Source: Acidobacteriota bacterium (GTDB lineage Bacteria; Acidobacteriota; Holophagae; Holophagales; Holophagaceae). From it: a stretch of 64,000 nucleotides of DNA. Shown here piece by piece: positions 1 to 8,628 of the stretch. Position 1 is the first letter of the stretch. Each line of letters begins with the position of its first letter. The stretch is taken from contig JACQZU010000019.1 of assembly GCA_016213735.1 (NCBI GenBank), positions 233,418 to 297,417 of the forward strand, read 5' to 3'. A program made the position numbers and the translations under genes. The notes beneath the pieces are model-generated. The model made no database searches. It worked only from the letters and a program-made list of their open reading frames with translations, and was not told the origin of the DNA.

Positions 1-1729
1 GGTTCTTGACGATGACCTTCTCCTGGCCCTCGTAGATGTCCATGCGGGGGATCAGGCTGGTGATGTTGCCCGTCCCGCCCAGATCGGCCGCCGTGGCGGT
101 GCGGTTGAAGACGATGAACATGCCGGCGTTGGCGGCTTCCGTGGGGGAGATCTGACCCGGCACCCGGACCTGCATGGGATAGGAGTTCCCGCGGCTCACC
201 GTGTCCCAGATGGGGTTCTGGCGTTCGAAGCCGAAGTCCACCGTGTGGCTGCCGTGCCAGTCGTAGACCCCCGTGACCACCGCCAGGAGGCTCTCCGTGG
301 CCCGGCCTTCGGGCTTGTTGTCCGAGGTGGCGCCGCCGGTGAGGTAGGTCTGGTTGAGCTGGGTGAGGTTGGTGGCGGTCTGGGGGCCCGAGTACAGGGT
401 CAGGGGCATGCCCGGACCGCTGGGGAACTGGATGTCCGAGCGGTTCTTCCCGTACCGTACCTCCGCCGTATGGTTGGCTCCGAGGATGCCGCGGTAGCCG
501 ATGTTGTAGAACTGGCGGAAGGTCTTCTGGATGCCCTTGACCTCGACGTCCGGCGAGACGTAGTTGAACTGCAGGTCCGCGGTCTGGCTGTCCACCTGGG
601 TGTAGTTGTACTCGAAGCTGTGGTTGGTGTTGAGCTGCCAGAAGAGGATGTACTGGTTGAAGGCCGACTTGGAGCTGGCGTACTGGGTCTGCCCTTCCTG
701 GAAGGTGTTGGCCCGGTAGCTCGTGCCGCCGAAGGGGACGTAGCCCCGCTGGATGGAGGTGAGCTGCTGGGTCTGGGCCTGGGCGGGAGCCTCGGGGGCC
801 AGGCGGGCGCCGTAGGCGAAGGTCAGCGTGTCCTTGATGATGGGACCCTTGATGGTGATCTCGTAGGTCCGCTGCAGGTCGTCGGTCCCGAGGCTGGGCA
901 GGGCGGCCGTCAACGGGGTTCCGCTGGCCGGGGCCTGCCGCAGGGAGAAGGGCACGTAGCTGGAGATCCAGGAGTTCTTGTTGATCTTGGCCCGGATGAC
1001 CCCGCTGAACTCGTTGGAGCCGCGGCTGGTCACCAGGGTGACGATGCCCGAACTGCTGTTGCCGTACTTGGCATTGAGGGGGGACTGGATGACGGCGGTG
1101 CTCTCGATGAGGTCGTCCAGGGTGTAGTCCCCCAGGCGTCCCTGGGCGGTGGCGTTGTCGCGGGAGGCCATGCCGTTGACCATGTAGTTGGCCTGCTGCT
1201 GGCCGCCGCCGCGGATGGACAGGTTCTGGACGCCACCCACCACGCCGGGAGAGAGCTGGGCGATCCCGTAGGGATTGGTCCCGGTGATCTGGACGATCTT
1301 CTCCTGGCTGAAGGCCGTCATGGTCTGGGTTTCGTTCTTGTCGGCCATGGCGGCGACGGCGACCACCTCCACGGTGGCCCCCTGGGCCTTCTCCACCTCG
1401 GCCATGGGCCTCAGGGTGAGGTCCTGGAAGAGGGCCTGCCCCGCGGAGAGGGTGGTTTCAGCCTTGGAGGGGAGGAACCCCTCGGCGGTGACCACCATGT
1501 TGTAGCGGCCGCTGTTGAGCAGCGGGATGCGGAACCTGCCGTCGGGGCCGCAACGGACCACGCGCTCGCCCAACATGTTGCTGCCCGTGAGCCGGATCGT
1601 CGCATTGGGGATGGCGGCGCCCTTCCTGTCCTTCACCTGGCCGGAGATGGACCCCGTCACGTCCTGGGCCCCAAGGGAGGCGGCCGCAAGCATCACGGCC
1701 ACCGTGGTCAATCGGAATTGGATAGACAT
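1..1729 (-). CDS. TonB-dependent receptor, Oar-like (3' part beyond left edge)
   Basis: Large outer-membrane receptor expected to import a ligand using TonB energy. It is open at the left edge, so only the first ~576 residues are visible. The start ATG at 1729 has a strong AGGAGG-type ribosome site just upstream. Residues 1-22 form a signal peptide ending in ...LGAQ. Residues ~23-105 match a carboxypeptidase-regulatory-like beta-sandwich (GSISGQVKDRKGAAIPNATI), typical of Acidobacteriota Oar receptors. A plug domain follows, with SPGVVGG and LSIRGGG segments and a region ending VIQSPLNAKYGNSSSG that also occurs, slightly varied, in the receptor at 47339-50419. The remaining visible part reads as barrel strands. 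It lies 27 bp after the barrel gene at 1757-2548 and is probably cotranscribed with it. The ligand is unknown. Confidence 0.9.
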   Translation of the reverse strand, partial: MSIQFRLTTVAVMLAAASLGAQDVTGSISGQVKDRKGAAIPNATIRLTGSNMLGERVVRCGPDGRFRIPLLNSGRYNMVVTAEGFLPSKAETTLSAGQALFQDLTLRPMAEVEKAQGATVEVVAVAAMADKNETQTMTAFSQEKIVQITGTNPYGIAQLSPGVVGGVQNLSIRGGGQQQANYMVNGMASRDNATAQGRLGDYTLDDLIESTAVIQSPLNAKYGNSSSGIVTLVTSRGSNEFSGVIRAKINKNSWISSYVPFSLRQAPASGTPLTAALPSLGTDDLQRTYEITIKGPIIKDTLTFAYGARLAPEAPAQAQTQQLTSIQRGYVPFGGTSYRANTFQEGQTQYASSKSAFNQYILFWQLNTNHSFEYNYTQVDSQTADLQFNYVSPDVEVKGIQKTFRQFYNIGYRGILGANHTAEVRYGKNRSDIQFPSGPGMPLTLYSGPQTATNLTQLNQTYLTGGATSDNKPEGRATESLLAVVTGVYDWHGSHTVDFGFERQNPIWDTVSRGNSYPMQVRVPGQISPTEAANAGMFIVFNRTATAADLGGTGNITSLIPRMDIYEGQEKVIVKN

Positions 1730-1756
1730 GCTCTTCCCTCCTAAGGCCGATGCGGG

Positions 1757-2548
1757 TTAGAACCGGATGCCCATGGCCAGCTCGAAGACGATGCCCATGC
1801 GGGAGGTCTCTTCGGTGCGGGCGGGGTTGCCGGTGTAGGTGAAGGGCTTGTAGGTCAGCTTGGTGTAGCCGACGCTGCGGAGGTTGGCCTCCAGCCGCAC
1901 GTCGCCCGTCAATTGGTTCACGACCCCCGCGTAGACCCCGAAGCCCGGCTTGGACTTGTTGCTCACCGTGGCCAGGGATTCGTAGTAGGGCTGGACGGGG
2001 CCGCTGGTGTTCGGGTTGGGGATGTTCGCGTTCCCCGCCCCGATGGGATAGAGGGTCCCGGAGACCTCCTCGGTGGCCCGGTGGAAGTCGAGGGAGAGGC
2101 CCGCCTGCCAGTCCCAGCCCTGGGCGAAGTTCTGGGCGTAGCCGCCCCGCAGGTTGAAGCCCTGGAACCAATTCTTCCGGTTGTCCGTGGAGCCGCTGGC
2201 CTGGCTGGTGGCAATGATGACCAGGGTCACGGGGGTGTTGTTGTGAGTCGAGGAGGGGCTGGCGGGGTTGTAGTAGAAGGTCCCGCTCCGGGGCATGGCG
2301 TCCCAGTTCTTCCCCGGGAAGTAGTCGAAATTGGCCTCGAAGGTCAATTTGCCCCCGCCGAATTTCATCGCGGATCCGAATCCGATCCCCATCATTCTTT
2401 CGGCGTGGAGGTCGGTCCGGAGGTTGCCCGTGCCGTACCCTGCCCGGACCTTGAAATGGGCGTTGTCCAGCAAGTCGCCGGCCTGGAGGCCCGCGGCCGC
2501 CGTGAGAAGCGCGAGGGGCAGGACGCCCCGCATGGCTCGTGGAAACAT
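1757..2548 (-). CDS. outer-membrane beta-barrel protein, receptor-linked
   Basis: A 263-residue exported protein. It has an N-terminal signal peptide (about residues 1-23, ending AAGLQAG), then alternating amphipathic segments and a C-terminal phenylalanine (...LAMGIRF), the usual signal for outer-membrane barrel insertion. No named family is recognised. It sits directly upstream of the receptor at 1-1729 on the same strand. The same barrel-then-receptor order recurs at 51149-47339, where the barrel gene also ends in NIRF. The sequence is shorter than porins, and nothing indicates an enzyme. A role beside the receptor, such as structural or ligand-handling, is inferred from neighbourhood only. 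Confidence 0.75.
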   Translation of the reverse strand: MFPRAMRGVLPLALLTAAAGLQAGDLLDNAHFKVRAGYGTGNLRTDLHAERMMGIGFGSAMKFGGGKLTFEANFDYFPGKNWDAMPRSGTFYYNPASPSSTHNNTPVTLVIIATSQASGSTDNRKNWFQGFNLRGGYAQNFAQGWDWQAGLSLDFHRATEEVSGTLYPIGAGNANIPNPNTSGPVQPYYESLATVSNKSKPGFGVYAGVVNQLTGDVRLEANLRSVGYTKLTYKPFTYTGNPARTEETSRMGIVFELAMGIRF

Positions 2549-2941
2549 GGAGACTCCTCTGGAAGGCCGGCGCGCCGGAGCGGCCGGGATGATTCAAAAG
2601 GGAGGAACGCCCGCAATGCGGTGAGGATTCATTCCGGATTGATCGGGATTGAACGCTGGGACGAGGATCTGGAGGTCCATCATGCGGGTTCACACTCCAG
2701 GGGGGAGAAGGTGGCCCATGATGGGTCCAAATTTTTTATGAGATCAAGAAAAAGAATTTGAGGATAAATTAATCCTGTTTATTTTTGTTGAAATATTTGT
2801 ATTTATAAAATCGTTCTTCTCGCGAATTTTTTCAAATTTTCAGGAACTTTTCAGCCAATCGACGCACCACGGAAGGCACCGAAATTTTCCCAGCCCGGCC
2901 TGAAAGCCGGGGAAGGGCCCTGAGGGATGGGCAGTCGTTCC
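2549..2941 (-). promoter_or_regulatory. AT-rich upstream region of the barrel/receptor operon
   Basis: No gene is seen in this 393-bp gap. About 2725-2860 is strikingly AT-rich with runs of A and T in otherwise GC-rich DNA. It lies directly upstream of the barrel gene read leftwards, so it probably holds that operon's promoter. I could not assign -35/-10 boxes with confidence. Confidence 0.4.
2894..2911 (-). terminator. hairpin after the 2942-3583 gene
   Basis: A 6-bp GC stem (CCCGGC/GCCGGG) with a 6-nt loop lies 30 bp past the stop of the upstream gene on the minus strand. A-rich then T-rich sequence follows rather than a clean T run, so it is a weak terminator candidate. Confidence 0.35.
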
Positions 2942-3583
2942 CTACTCGGTGACCAGGGCCTTGACTTCGTCGTTCCCCATTTCGGAGCTGCAGCCCACCA
3001 CGAGGGCGCACTGTCCGGGCTGACTGGGGGGCAGCTCGACCTCGCCCCGGAAGAGCCCTTCCCCGTCGGTGCGGCCCGTGAGCAGGGGGACGGCCTTTTT
3101 CAGGCTGGAGACCATTCGGATGTTGATTTCGGCATCCACCACGGGGTTCTGGCTGTGGGAATGCCTTGCCCGGATCTGGACCTGGAAGGGCTTCCCGAAG
3201 CGGGGCTTCATGGGAGCGTCCAGGACCAGCTCGAGGGTATCCACCTCGCCCTCGGCCTGGAGGTACTCGAGGATGGCCTGGTCCAGGGGGCGGTCGTTGA
3301 AGATCTGCTGTTCGGACAGGTCCGGCGGCGTGGTGTCGTACTTTCCGTTCTTGATGTCGCGGATGACCGCCTTGTGCTGCTCGTCCATGCGCCCCTGGAT
3401 GACGGGGTCGCTGACGGGACCCTCGGCGACCAGGTCCTCGTAGGAACTGCGGTAGCTGTCCAGGATCTCGCCCCCGACGTAGATGAGGGTCTCGATCCTG
3501 GGGTTGGACAGGCCCTTGTCTTCGGTCTGGACGTGGAAGACGCGGTTGCCGTGGCGGACGTCGGTGTTGTAGCCGGTGATCAT
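2942..3583 (-). CDS. conserved hypothetical protein, partner of response regulator
   Basis: A 213-residue soluble protein without signal peptide or membrane segment. The first ~110 residues contain an N-terminal segment (NTDVRHGNRVFHVQTEDKG), which may form a small domain that I do not know by name. The C-terminal half (about 115-205) alternates beta-strand-like stretches with PMKPRFGKPFQVQIRAR and TDGEGLFRGEVELP. That looks like an Ig-like or macroglobulin-type beta domain. The start is 9 bp after the stop of the receiver-domain gene at 3593-4858, so the two are almost certainly one transcript and may act together. Function unknown. Confidence 0.8.
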   Translation of the reverse strand: MITGYNTDVRHGNRVFHVQTEDKGLSNPRIETLIYVGGEILDSYRSSYEDLVAEGPVSDPVIQGRMDEQHKAVIRDIKNGKYDTTPPDLSEQQIFNDRPLDQAILEYLQAEGEVDTLELVLDAPMKPRFGKPFQVQIRARHSHSQNPVVDAEINIRMVSSLKKAVPLLTGRTDGEGLFRGEVELPPSQPGQCALVVGCSSEMGNDEVKALVTE

Positions 3584-3592
3584 GGGGGCCGC

Positions 3593-4858
3593 TCAGACCT
3601 TCAGGCGGGCGGCCAGCTCGGGCATGACCTCCCAGGCGATCTCGCGGAGGTTCTTCTCTCCGAGGCGCTCGACGAGGGCCCGGGCCAGGGCATCCATGGC
3701 GGCAGGATCCTGGAGCAAGGCCTGGAGCATGGGATTCGAGGGTGCCGCGGCCGGGAGCGCTGGGGCGGCCGAGGGTTCGGGCGGTGACGGAGCGGGTCCT
3801 GCGACGGGGGGCGCGGACGTTTCGGAGGCCCCCTCGCGCAGCGCCAAGGCCCCGGCCCCGAGGGCGAGACCAGCGGCCGGGATGGCAAGGGCGGCCGGGG
3901 GCAGCCCCCCGAATTCATCCGTGGGGGGGCTGACGGGAATCGGTTCCGGCCCCGAGACGGCGGGCCCGAGGTCCAACTCTTCCTCCAGGGAGAGTTCGCC
4001 CTCCTGGTCCAGGGGGGCGATCTCCAGGGAGGGAGCGGGCGCGGCGTCGAGGGTGAGGGTGGGGGCCTCGGCCGCGGCCACGAGATCCCCCAGATCGGGA
4101 AGTTCGTCGGCGGTGACGAGGAAGGGGACCTCCTCCGGCTCGGCCTTGGGGGCGGTGGGGCGATCCCAGGCCTCGTCCGCCCAGACATCCGCCGCCGCCG
4201 CAGCCTGGCGTTCCTGATCGTCCCCGATCAGGAGCTCGGTGCCCGCTGGAGAGGGGCCGGCCGCCCCGGGGAAGGCCAGGTTTTCCACGGGGACCCCGGG
4301 CAGACTCTGAAGGCTCTCCAGGTCCAGTTCCTCCAGTTCAAGGGACTCATCCGGTGCGGCGGGAAGGGCCCCGGGTTCCGCGAAGAGGTCCTCCGGCCCC
4401 AGGACGAGGACGTCCTCATCCTGGGCGGCCAGAAGCTCCGCCACGGGAGTGTCGGGAACGGTGGCCACGGCGGAGGGCGGGAGGGGGACAGGGGTTTCCA
4501 GGAGTTTCTGCACCCGGTCGCCCAATTCCCGAAGCTCCACGGGCTTCTTGAGGAATCCCTGGATGGGGGCCTGCTCCAGCCGCTGGGGATCCACGGAATC
4601 CAGGACGCCGGCCATCATGGCCACGGGAATCCGCGCGGTGGAGGGCAGCTCCCGAAGCCGTGACAACAGGGTCCAGCCGTCCATGCCAATCATGGCGGTG
4701 TCGATGAGGGCGACGTCGAACCGCTCCCCGGCCTCCACACGGCGCAGGGCCTCCTCCCCGCTCTCAAGACAGGTGAGATCGATGCTCGTGGAAGCCAGCA
4801 GCGTCTCCGCGATCTTGTGGATGCTTGGGTTGTCGTCCACGAGGAGCAGGCGTGGCAT
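3593..4858 (-). CDS. response regulator with long acidic/Pro-Ala linker
   Basis: A 421-residue protein. Residues 1-120 form a CheY-like receiver domain with acidic pocket D8-D9, probable phosphoacceptor D53 (in ALIDTAM) and the conserved lysine in FLKKP (104-105). There is no DNA-binding or enzymatic output domain. Residues ~125-370 are low-complexity, rich in Ala, Pro, Glu and Leu with repeated acidic patches. The last ~50 residues form a compact helical tail (NLREIAWEVMPELAARLKV). This receiver-linker-helix layout resembles regulators in gliding and polarity systems of other phyla, but that is only an analogy. No cognate kinase is adjacent. It probably signals through protein contacts, with the gene at 2942-3583 the obvious candidate partner. 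Confidence 0.85.
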   Translation of the reverse strand: MPRLLLVDDNPSIHKIAETLLASTSIDLTCLESGEEALRRVEAGERFDVALIDTAMIGMDGWTLLSRLRELPSTARIPVAMMAGVLDSVDPQRLEQAPIQGFLKKPVELRELGDRVQKLLETPVPLPPSAVATVPDTPVAELLAAQDEDVLVLGPEDLFAEPGALPAAPDESLELEELDLESLQSLPGVPVENLAFPGAAGPSPAGTELLIGDDQERQAAAAADVWADEAWDRPTAPKAEPEEVPFLVTADELPDLGDLVAAAEAPTLTLDAAPAPSLEIAPLDQEGELSLEEELDLGPAVSGPEPIPVSPPTDEFGGLPPAALAIPAAGLALGAGALALREGASETSAPPVAGPAPSPPEPSAAPALPAAAPSNPMLQALLQDPAAMDALARALVERLGEKNLREIAWEVMPELAARLKV

Positions 4859-4974
4859 GGGGACCTCGGGCGGTCGGGGCAGAAGGATGCTGCGCTAACG
4901 CTACCAGAAACGAAGGATACCCTGGGCGGGGATTCGGGAAGCGGTCCGGGCGCGGGAAGAATGGGATGGGGGGT

Positions 4975-6288
4975 TCACCGCAGCCCCAGGATCTTCCGGA
5001 TCTGGCGGAGGCGCTCGCCCTCGGGGAGCTTGACCAGCACCACCCGATCGCCGACCCAGACCCAGGCGGCCCCCGCCCCTTCCCGAAGGGCCAGTTCAGG
5101 ACCCGCGGGCAGCCAGCCCTTCACGGAGGCCCGCAACCCCCGGGCCGCCCGCCAGTCTCCCCGGAATCGTTTCAGCAAGGCCTCCCGCTGCTGTTCCCGG
5201 GGAAGGACCGGACTTCCCTCGGCCCAGCGGAGATCCCAGGCGGTGCAGGCGCTGCGGTCGTCCCGCCAGACCCAGGAGGGATCGTAGGCGGGCCAGGAGG
5301 GGGCCCCGGGAGGCAGGGTCGTCCACCGGGCCTGTTCGAGGGGGCTCGTGGCTCGTTCGGGGTCCCCCGAGGGACCGCTCCGCACCAGGCCCATCCGTCG
5401 GGGGGGCTGCGCCGCGAGGAGCCCCGGGCCGGCGGCCTGCCGCCTCCAATGGGAGCCCTCCAGCCCCCAGAGCGTCCATCCCGGCGAGGTCTGGATCCAG
5501 AGCCGGTCCCGGGTGGGCATCCACATCCTGTCTTCCATGGAGAAGGGGGTGAGGATCCGGGCTCCCGGAAGGTCCTTGCCGTCGTCCCAGAGGGCGTCGG
5601 GAAGCAGGGGCCACCCCCGGGGCGGAGGGGGAAGGGATTTCTCATCCCACGGGGACAGAGAATTCGAGGGCGGCTCCCCCTCGAGGGGCAGGGAGCTGAG
5701 GAGGAGACGCTCGGGATCCTGGGGATCCTGGAGTCCGATCAGGACCGTCGCGCCGTCCCAGCTGAACCGGCTCCAGGGGCCGCTGTCCACGGACCACAGC
5801 ACCCTCCCCTCGGGGATTTCCAGGAGCCGGGTTTCGAACCGCAACGGCCCCGCCTGCAGGGTGACGAGGAGGCGGTTGAGCCGCCGGGGATGGATGCGGG
5901 CAGAGACCAGGGGAACATCGAAGCGGTAGTGCCGCCACTCAAGCCCCCGCCACAGAATCACCTCGCTGCGGTCCCGGGGACCGTTCAGGGCCAGACCCTG
6001 ATCCCAGAGGTAGGGCGAGGCGGGTTCCCAGGGTGCGCCGAATCCCCCTTCGAAGGGCCAGGGATCGGGCTGATCGGGATCCCGGGTTCCCCTGAATCGG
6101 GGGGCCCAGCCCTCTTCGAGCCTCGCCTCGGCCACCACCTCGAAGCTCTCCAGGGTGAGGGCGCTCCCCCCCCCGGGGGCCGCTGCGACCCCACCGGATT
6201 TCGGGGACCGCGGGGCCTGCACCACGGCCACCAGCAGCAGGAGGGCCGCGATGAACAGCGTGGCGATCAGGTACCGAGTGGGTATCAT
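4975..6288 (-). CDS. membrane-anchored protein of unknown function
   Basis: A 437-residue protein with one N-terminal hydrophobic helix (about residues 6-24, IATLFIAALLLLVAVV) and no lipobox, so it is probably anchored in the inner membrane with the rest periplasmic. The soluble part is rich in Trp, Arg and Pro, with repeated short beta-like blocks (LWSVDSGPWSRFSWDG, DRLWIQTSPGWTLWGLEGS). That suggests a beta-propeller-like or otherwise repetitive fold. I do not recognise a family. The ATG at 6288 has GGAG five bases upstream. It is divergent from the CYTH gene at 6327, leaving only 38 bp for both promoters. Confidence 0.75.
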   Translation of the reverse strand: MIPTRYLIATLFIAALLLLVAVVQAPRSPKSGGVAAAPGGGSALTLESFEVVAEARLEEGWAPRFRGTRDPDQPDPWPFEGGFGAPWEPASPYLWDQGLALNGPRDRSEVILWRGLEWRHYRFDVPLVSARIHPRRLNRLLVTLQAGPLRFETRLLEIPEGRVLWSVDSGPWSRFSWDGATVLIGLQDPQDPERLLLSSLPLEGEPPSNSLSPWDEKSLPPPPRGWPLLPDALWDDGKDLPGARILTPFSMEDRMWMPTRDRLWIQTSPGWTLWGLEGSHWRRQAAGPGLLAAQPPRRMGLVRSGPSGDPERATSPLEQARWTTLPPGAPSWPAYDPSWVWRDDRSACTAWDLRWAEGSPVLPREQQREALLKRFRGDWRAARGLRASVKGWLPAGPELALREGAGAAWVWVGDRVVLVKLPEGERLRQIRKILGLR

Positions 6289-6326
6289 TCCGACTCCATG
6301 ATGGCGTCATCGGGGGAGAGGGCTTC

Positions 6327-6851
6327 ATGAAAGGTGGCTCAGGCCTGGAGACCGAAATGAAACTCCGGATCCCCGGCCCCCAAGCCCTGGAGCCGGGCCT
6401 CCGGGCCCTGGGCTTCCAGCCGCGGACGCCGGCCCAGGCGGAGGAGAGCGTGCTGTGGGACCGGGGCCGTGAGCTCCTGGACCAGGGCTGTGCCCTCCGG
6501 GTGCGGCGCTACGGGGGCGCAACCCTCCTCACCTTCAAGGGCGCCCGCCAACCCCACCCCACCCTCAAGATCCGCCCCGAATTCGAAACCGCGGTGGAAG
6601 ACGGTGAGGCGTTGGAGGCCATCCTCCAGGCCCTGGGCTTCCGCCCCGTGCTCCGGATGGTGAAGACCCGGGCCGTCTGGGACCGGGAAGAACTGGTGGC
6701 CTGCCTGGACGAGACCCCCTTCGGGAACTTTCTGGAACTGGAGGGCGAGCCTCGGGCCATCCACCTGGCCATGGAGGCCCTGGGCCTGGGGCCCGACCGC
6801 ATCGAAACCCGCAGCTACGCCGCCCTGTTCAGCGAGGTCCCCCAAGGCTGA
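6327..6851 (+). CDS. CYTH-domain protein (class IV adenylate cyclase/triphosphatase-like)
   Basis: A 174-residue cytosolic protein. The N-terminus carries the diagnostic ExExK signature (E8-T-E10-M-K12). Further charged strand motifs of the triphosphate tunnel fold follow: LRVRRYGG, LTFKGAR, IRPEFE, VKTRAVWD and the acidic LELEGEP near the C-terminus. CYTH enzymes bind metal and organic or inorganic triphosphates. Members include CyaB-type adenylate cyclases, thiamine triphosphatases and polyphosphatases, and the sequence alone does not say which. The length is normal for a single-domain CYTH. A GGAGAGG ribosome site precedes the ATG. Downstream are the two hairpin repeats at 6859-7003. Confidence 0.88.
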   Translation: MKGGSGLETEMKLRIPGPQALEPGLRALGFQPRTPAQAEESVLWDRGRELLDQGCALRVRRYGGATLLTFKGARQPHPTLKIRPEFETAVEDGEALEAILQALGFRPVLRMVKTRAVWDREELVACLDETPFGNFLELEGEPRAIHLAMEALGLGPDRIETRSYAALFSEVPQG

Positions 6852-6858
6852 AGGCTTG

Positions 6859-6910
6859 CGAGCGCGCGGGGTCTGGGGGCCCAGGCGGCGAAGCCGCCGT
6901 TTGCCCCCAG
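6859..6910. repeat. 52-bp direct repeat with nested hairpin, copy 1
   Basis: This copy is identical over 52 bp to 6952-7003. Inside it CTGGGGGC pairs with GCCCCCAG, and an inner GGCGGC pairs with GCCGCC around GAA, giving a two-tier hairpin. It lies just after the CYTH stop codon and could act as a transcript end for that gene, or be a REP-like element. Confidence 0.8.
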
Positions 6911-6951
6911 GGTGAAGAGAGGAGTGGAAGCGGGAGGGAGGCCCCGCCGAC

Positions 6952-7003
6952 CGAGCGCGCGGGGTCTGGGGGCCCAGGCGGCGAAGCCGCCGTTTGCCCC
7001 CAG
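6952..7003. repeat. 52-bp direct repeat with nested hairpin, copy 2
   Basis: Second exact copy, 41 bp after the first and 6 bp from the stop codon of the convergent enzyme gene at 7010-8167. With copy 1 it fills the gap between two convergent genes, a typical place for REP/BIME-type palindromes or bidirectional terminators. Confidence 0.8.
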
Positions 7004-7009
7004 ATAAAA

Positions 7010-8167
7010 TCAGCCCTGGAAGACCTGTTCAAGGTCGGCCCGGAGGTCCTCCAGGTCCTCCACCCCCACACTGAGCCGCAGCAGGCTGTCCGTGATCCCG
7101 AGGGCCGCCCGCTGGGCCTCGGGAACACTGCCGTGCGTCATGGAGGCAGGGTGGCAGACCAGACTCTCCACCCCCCCCAGGCTCTCGGCCAGGGCGAAGA
7201 GGCGGAAGCGGGCCGCCATGCGCCGGGTCCGTTCCGGATCTCCCGTGTCGAAGCTCACGATGCCGCTGAAGCCCTTCATCTGGAGCGCCGCCAGGGCGTG
7301 CTGGGGATGACTCTCCAGGCCCGGGTAGAAAACCCTGGCCAGGTCCTTCCGCCCTTCCAGCCACCGGGCGAGGGCCAGGGCGCTGGCGTTGTGGCGCTCC
7401 ATGCGGAGGTGAAGGGTCTTCGTGCCCCGAAGGATGAGCCAGGATTCCATGGGGCTGAGGATGGCCCCGGCGGCGTTCTGGAGGAAACGGAGGCGGGACG
7501 CCAGATCCTCGCTGGAGGTGACGATCACGCCGCCCACGCTGTCGCTGTGCCCGTTGAGGTACTTGGTGGTGCTGTGCAGCACCAAGTCCGCCCCCATCGC
7601 GAGGGGGAGCTGGTTGAAGGGAGTGGCGAAGGTGTTGTCCACCGCGAGGAGCGCTGGAGAGGCCTTTCGCTGGAGCAGGCTCCGCACCGCGGGGATGTCG
7701 GTGAGGGAGAGCATCGGGTTGGTGGGCGTCTCAAGGAGGACCAGGCGGGTCTCGGGGCGCAGCGCCGCGTCCAGGGCCCCCAGGTCGCCGGTGTCCACCT
7801 GGGTGTAGGCGAGGCCCAGGCGGGTCATGACCTTGTCCACCAGACGGAAGGTGCCGCCGTAGACGTTGTCCCCCAGCACCAGGTGGTCCCCCGCGGAGAG
7901 AAGCTGCAGCAGGGTCTGCACGGCGGCCATGCCGCTGGCGAAGGCGATGCCGTGGGTTCCGCCCTCCAGGGCGGCGAGGTTGGCCTCCACCGCGTCCCGG
8001 GTGGGATTCCGGGTGCGGGCGTACTCGAAGCCCTTGTGCTGGTTCAGCCCCTCCTGCACGTAGGTGGAGGTGAAGAAGACCGGCGTCATGATGGCCCCGG
8101 TCACCGGCTCGGGGCTCTGCCCGGCGTGGATGCATCGGGTGGAGAAGCGGTGGCCGGCGTCGCCCAT
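7010..8167 (-). CDS. cystathionine gamma-synthase / lyase family PLP enzyme
   Basis: A 385-residue cytosolic enzyme of the Cys/Met metabolism PLP family (fold type I), full length for the family. The cofactor lysine is K202 in HSTTKYLNGHSD. Other family landmarks are YARTRNPTR (Y49, phosphate contact from the partner subunit), AFASGMAA, ETPTNP and AVDNTFATP (D177 pairing with the PLP ring nitrogen). These enzymes perform gamma-replacement (cystathionine gamma-synthase, O-acetylhomoserine sulfhydrylase) or beta/gamma-elimination (cystathionine lyases). The C-terminal ESLVCHPASMTH segment is shared by both, so substrate choice is undecided. It is monocistronic and divergent from the lipoprotein gene at 8212. 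Confidence 0.93.
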   Translation of the reverse strand: MGDAGHRFSTRCIHAGQSPEPVTGAIMTPVFFTSTYVQEGLNQHKGFEYARTRNPTRDAVEANLAALEGGTHGIAFASGMAAVQTLLQLLSAGDHLVLGDNVYGGTFRLVDKVMTRLGLAYTQVDTGDLGALDAALRPETRLVLLETPTNPMLSLTDIPAVRSLLQRKASPALLAVDNTFATPFNQLPLAMGADLVLHSTTKYLNGHSDSVGGVIVTSSEDLASRLRFLQNAAGAILSPMESWLILRGTKTLHLRMERHNASALALARWLEGRKDLARVFYPGLESHPQHALAALQMKGFSGIVSFDTGDPERTRRMAARFRLFALAESLGGVESLVCHPASMTHGSVPEAQRAALGITDSLLRLSVGVEDLEDLRADLEQVFQG

Positions 8168-8211
8168 GGGATCCTCGCGTGGAGGTTCTAGAATGAGGGT
8201 GGGGAATCCCC

Positions 8212-8628
8212 ATGAGAAGCCTTGCCCTCCTGCCTGTGACCGTGGTCCTGATTTCGTGCGGGGCCGAGAGCCCCGAGGCCCAGGTCCGCAAGGCCTTCGG
8301 GGACGCGGTGAAGGCGGTGGAGGCCGGCGACGCGGCCGGGGCGGTGGAGGTGCTGCACCCTGAATTCCAGGGCCCGGAGGGCATGAACAAGGCCGAAGCC
8401 CGGGCCTACCTCTTCGGCTGGCTGCGCCAGGAGAAGGTGGGGGTCACGGTGATCGCCCAGCGGCTGGAGCTGAAGGGCCCGGTGGCCATGCACTCCGCCG
8501 ACCTCCTCCTCACCGGGCGACGGGGTGGACTGATCCCGGAGGAGTCCTCCCGCCGGACCCTGGTGATCCGATGGGAGCTGCGGGACAAGCGGTGGAGGAT
8601 ACGGGAGATCAGGACCCCGAACCCTTGA
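8212..8628 (+). CDS. small lipoprotein, unknown function
   Basis: A 138-residue protein. Residues 1-15 are a signal peptide followed by a lipobox with cysteine 16 (VLISC). The mature part has a helix (EAQVRKAFGDAVKAVEAGD) and then strands, a pattern similar to SnoaL/NTF2-like or DUF4878-type lipoproteins; that similarity is by eye only. Its last ~20 bp overlap the end of the convergent kinase gene at 8609, so the two transcripts must be antisense at their ends. Confidence 0.8.
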   Translation: MRSLALLPVTVVLISCGAESPEAQVRKAFGDAVKAVEAGDAAGAVEVLHPEFQGPEGMNKAEARAYLFGWLRQEKVGVTVIAQRLELKGPVAMHSADLLLTGRRGGLIPEESSRRTLVIRWELRDKRWRIREIRTPNP

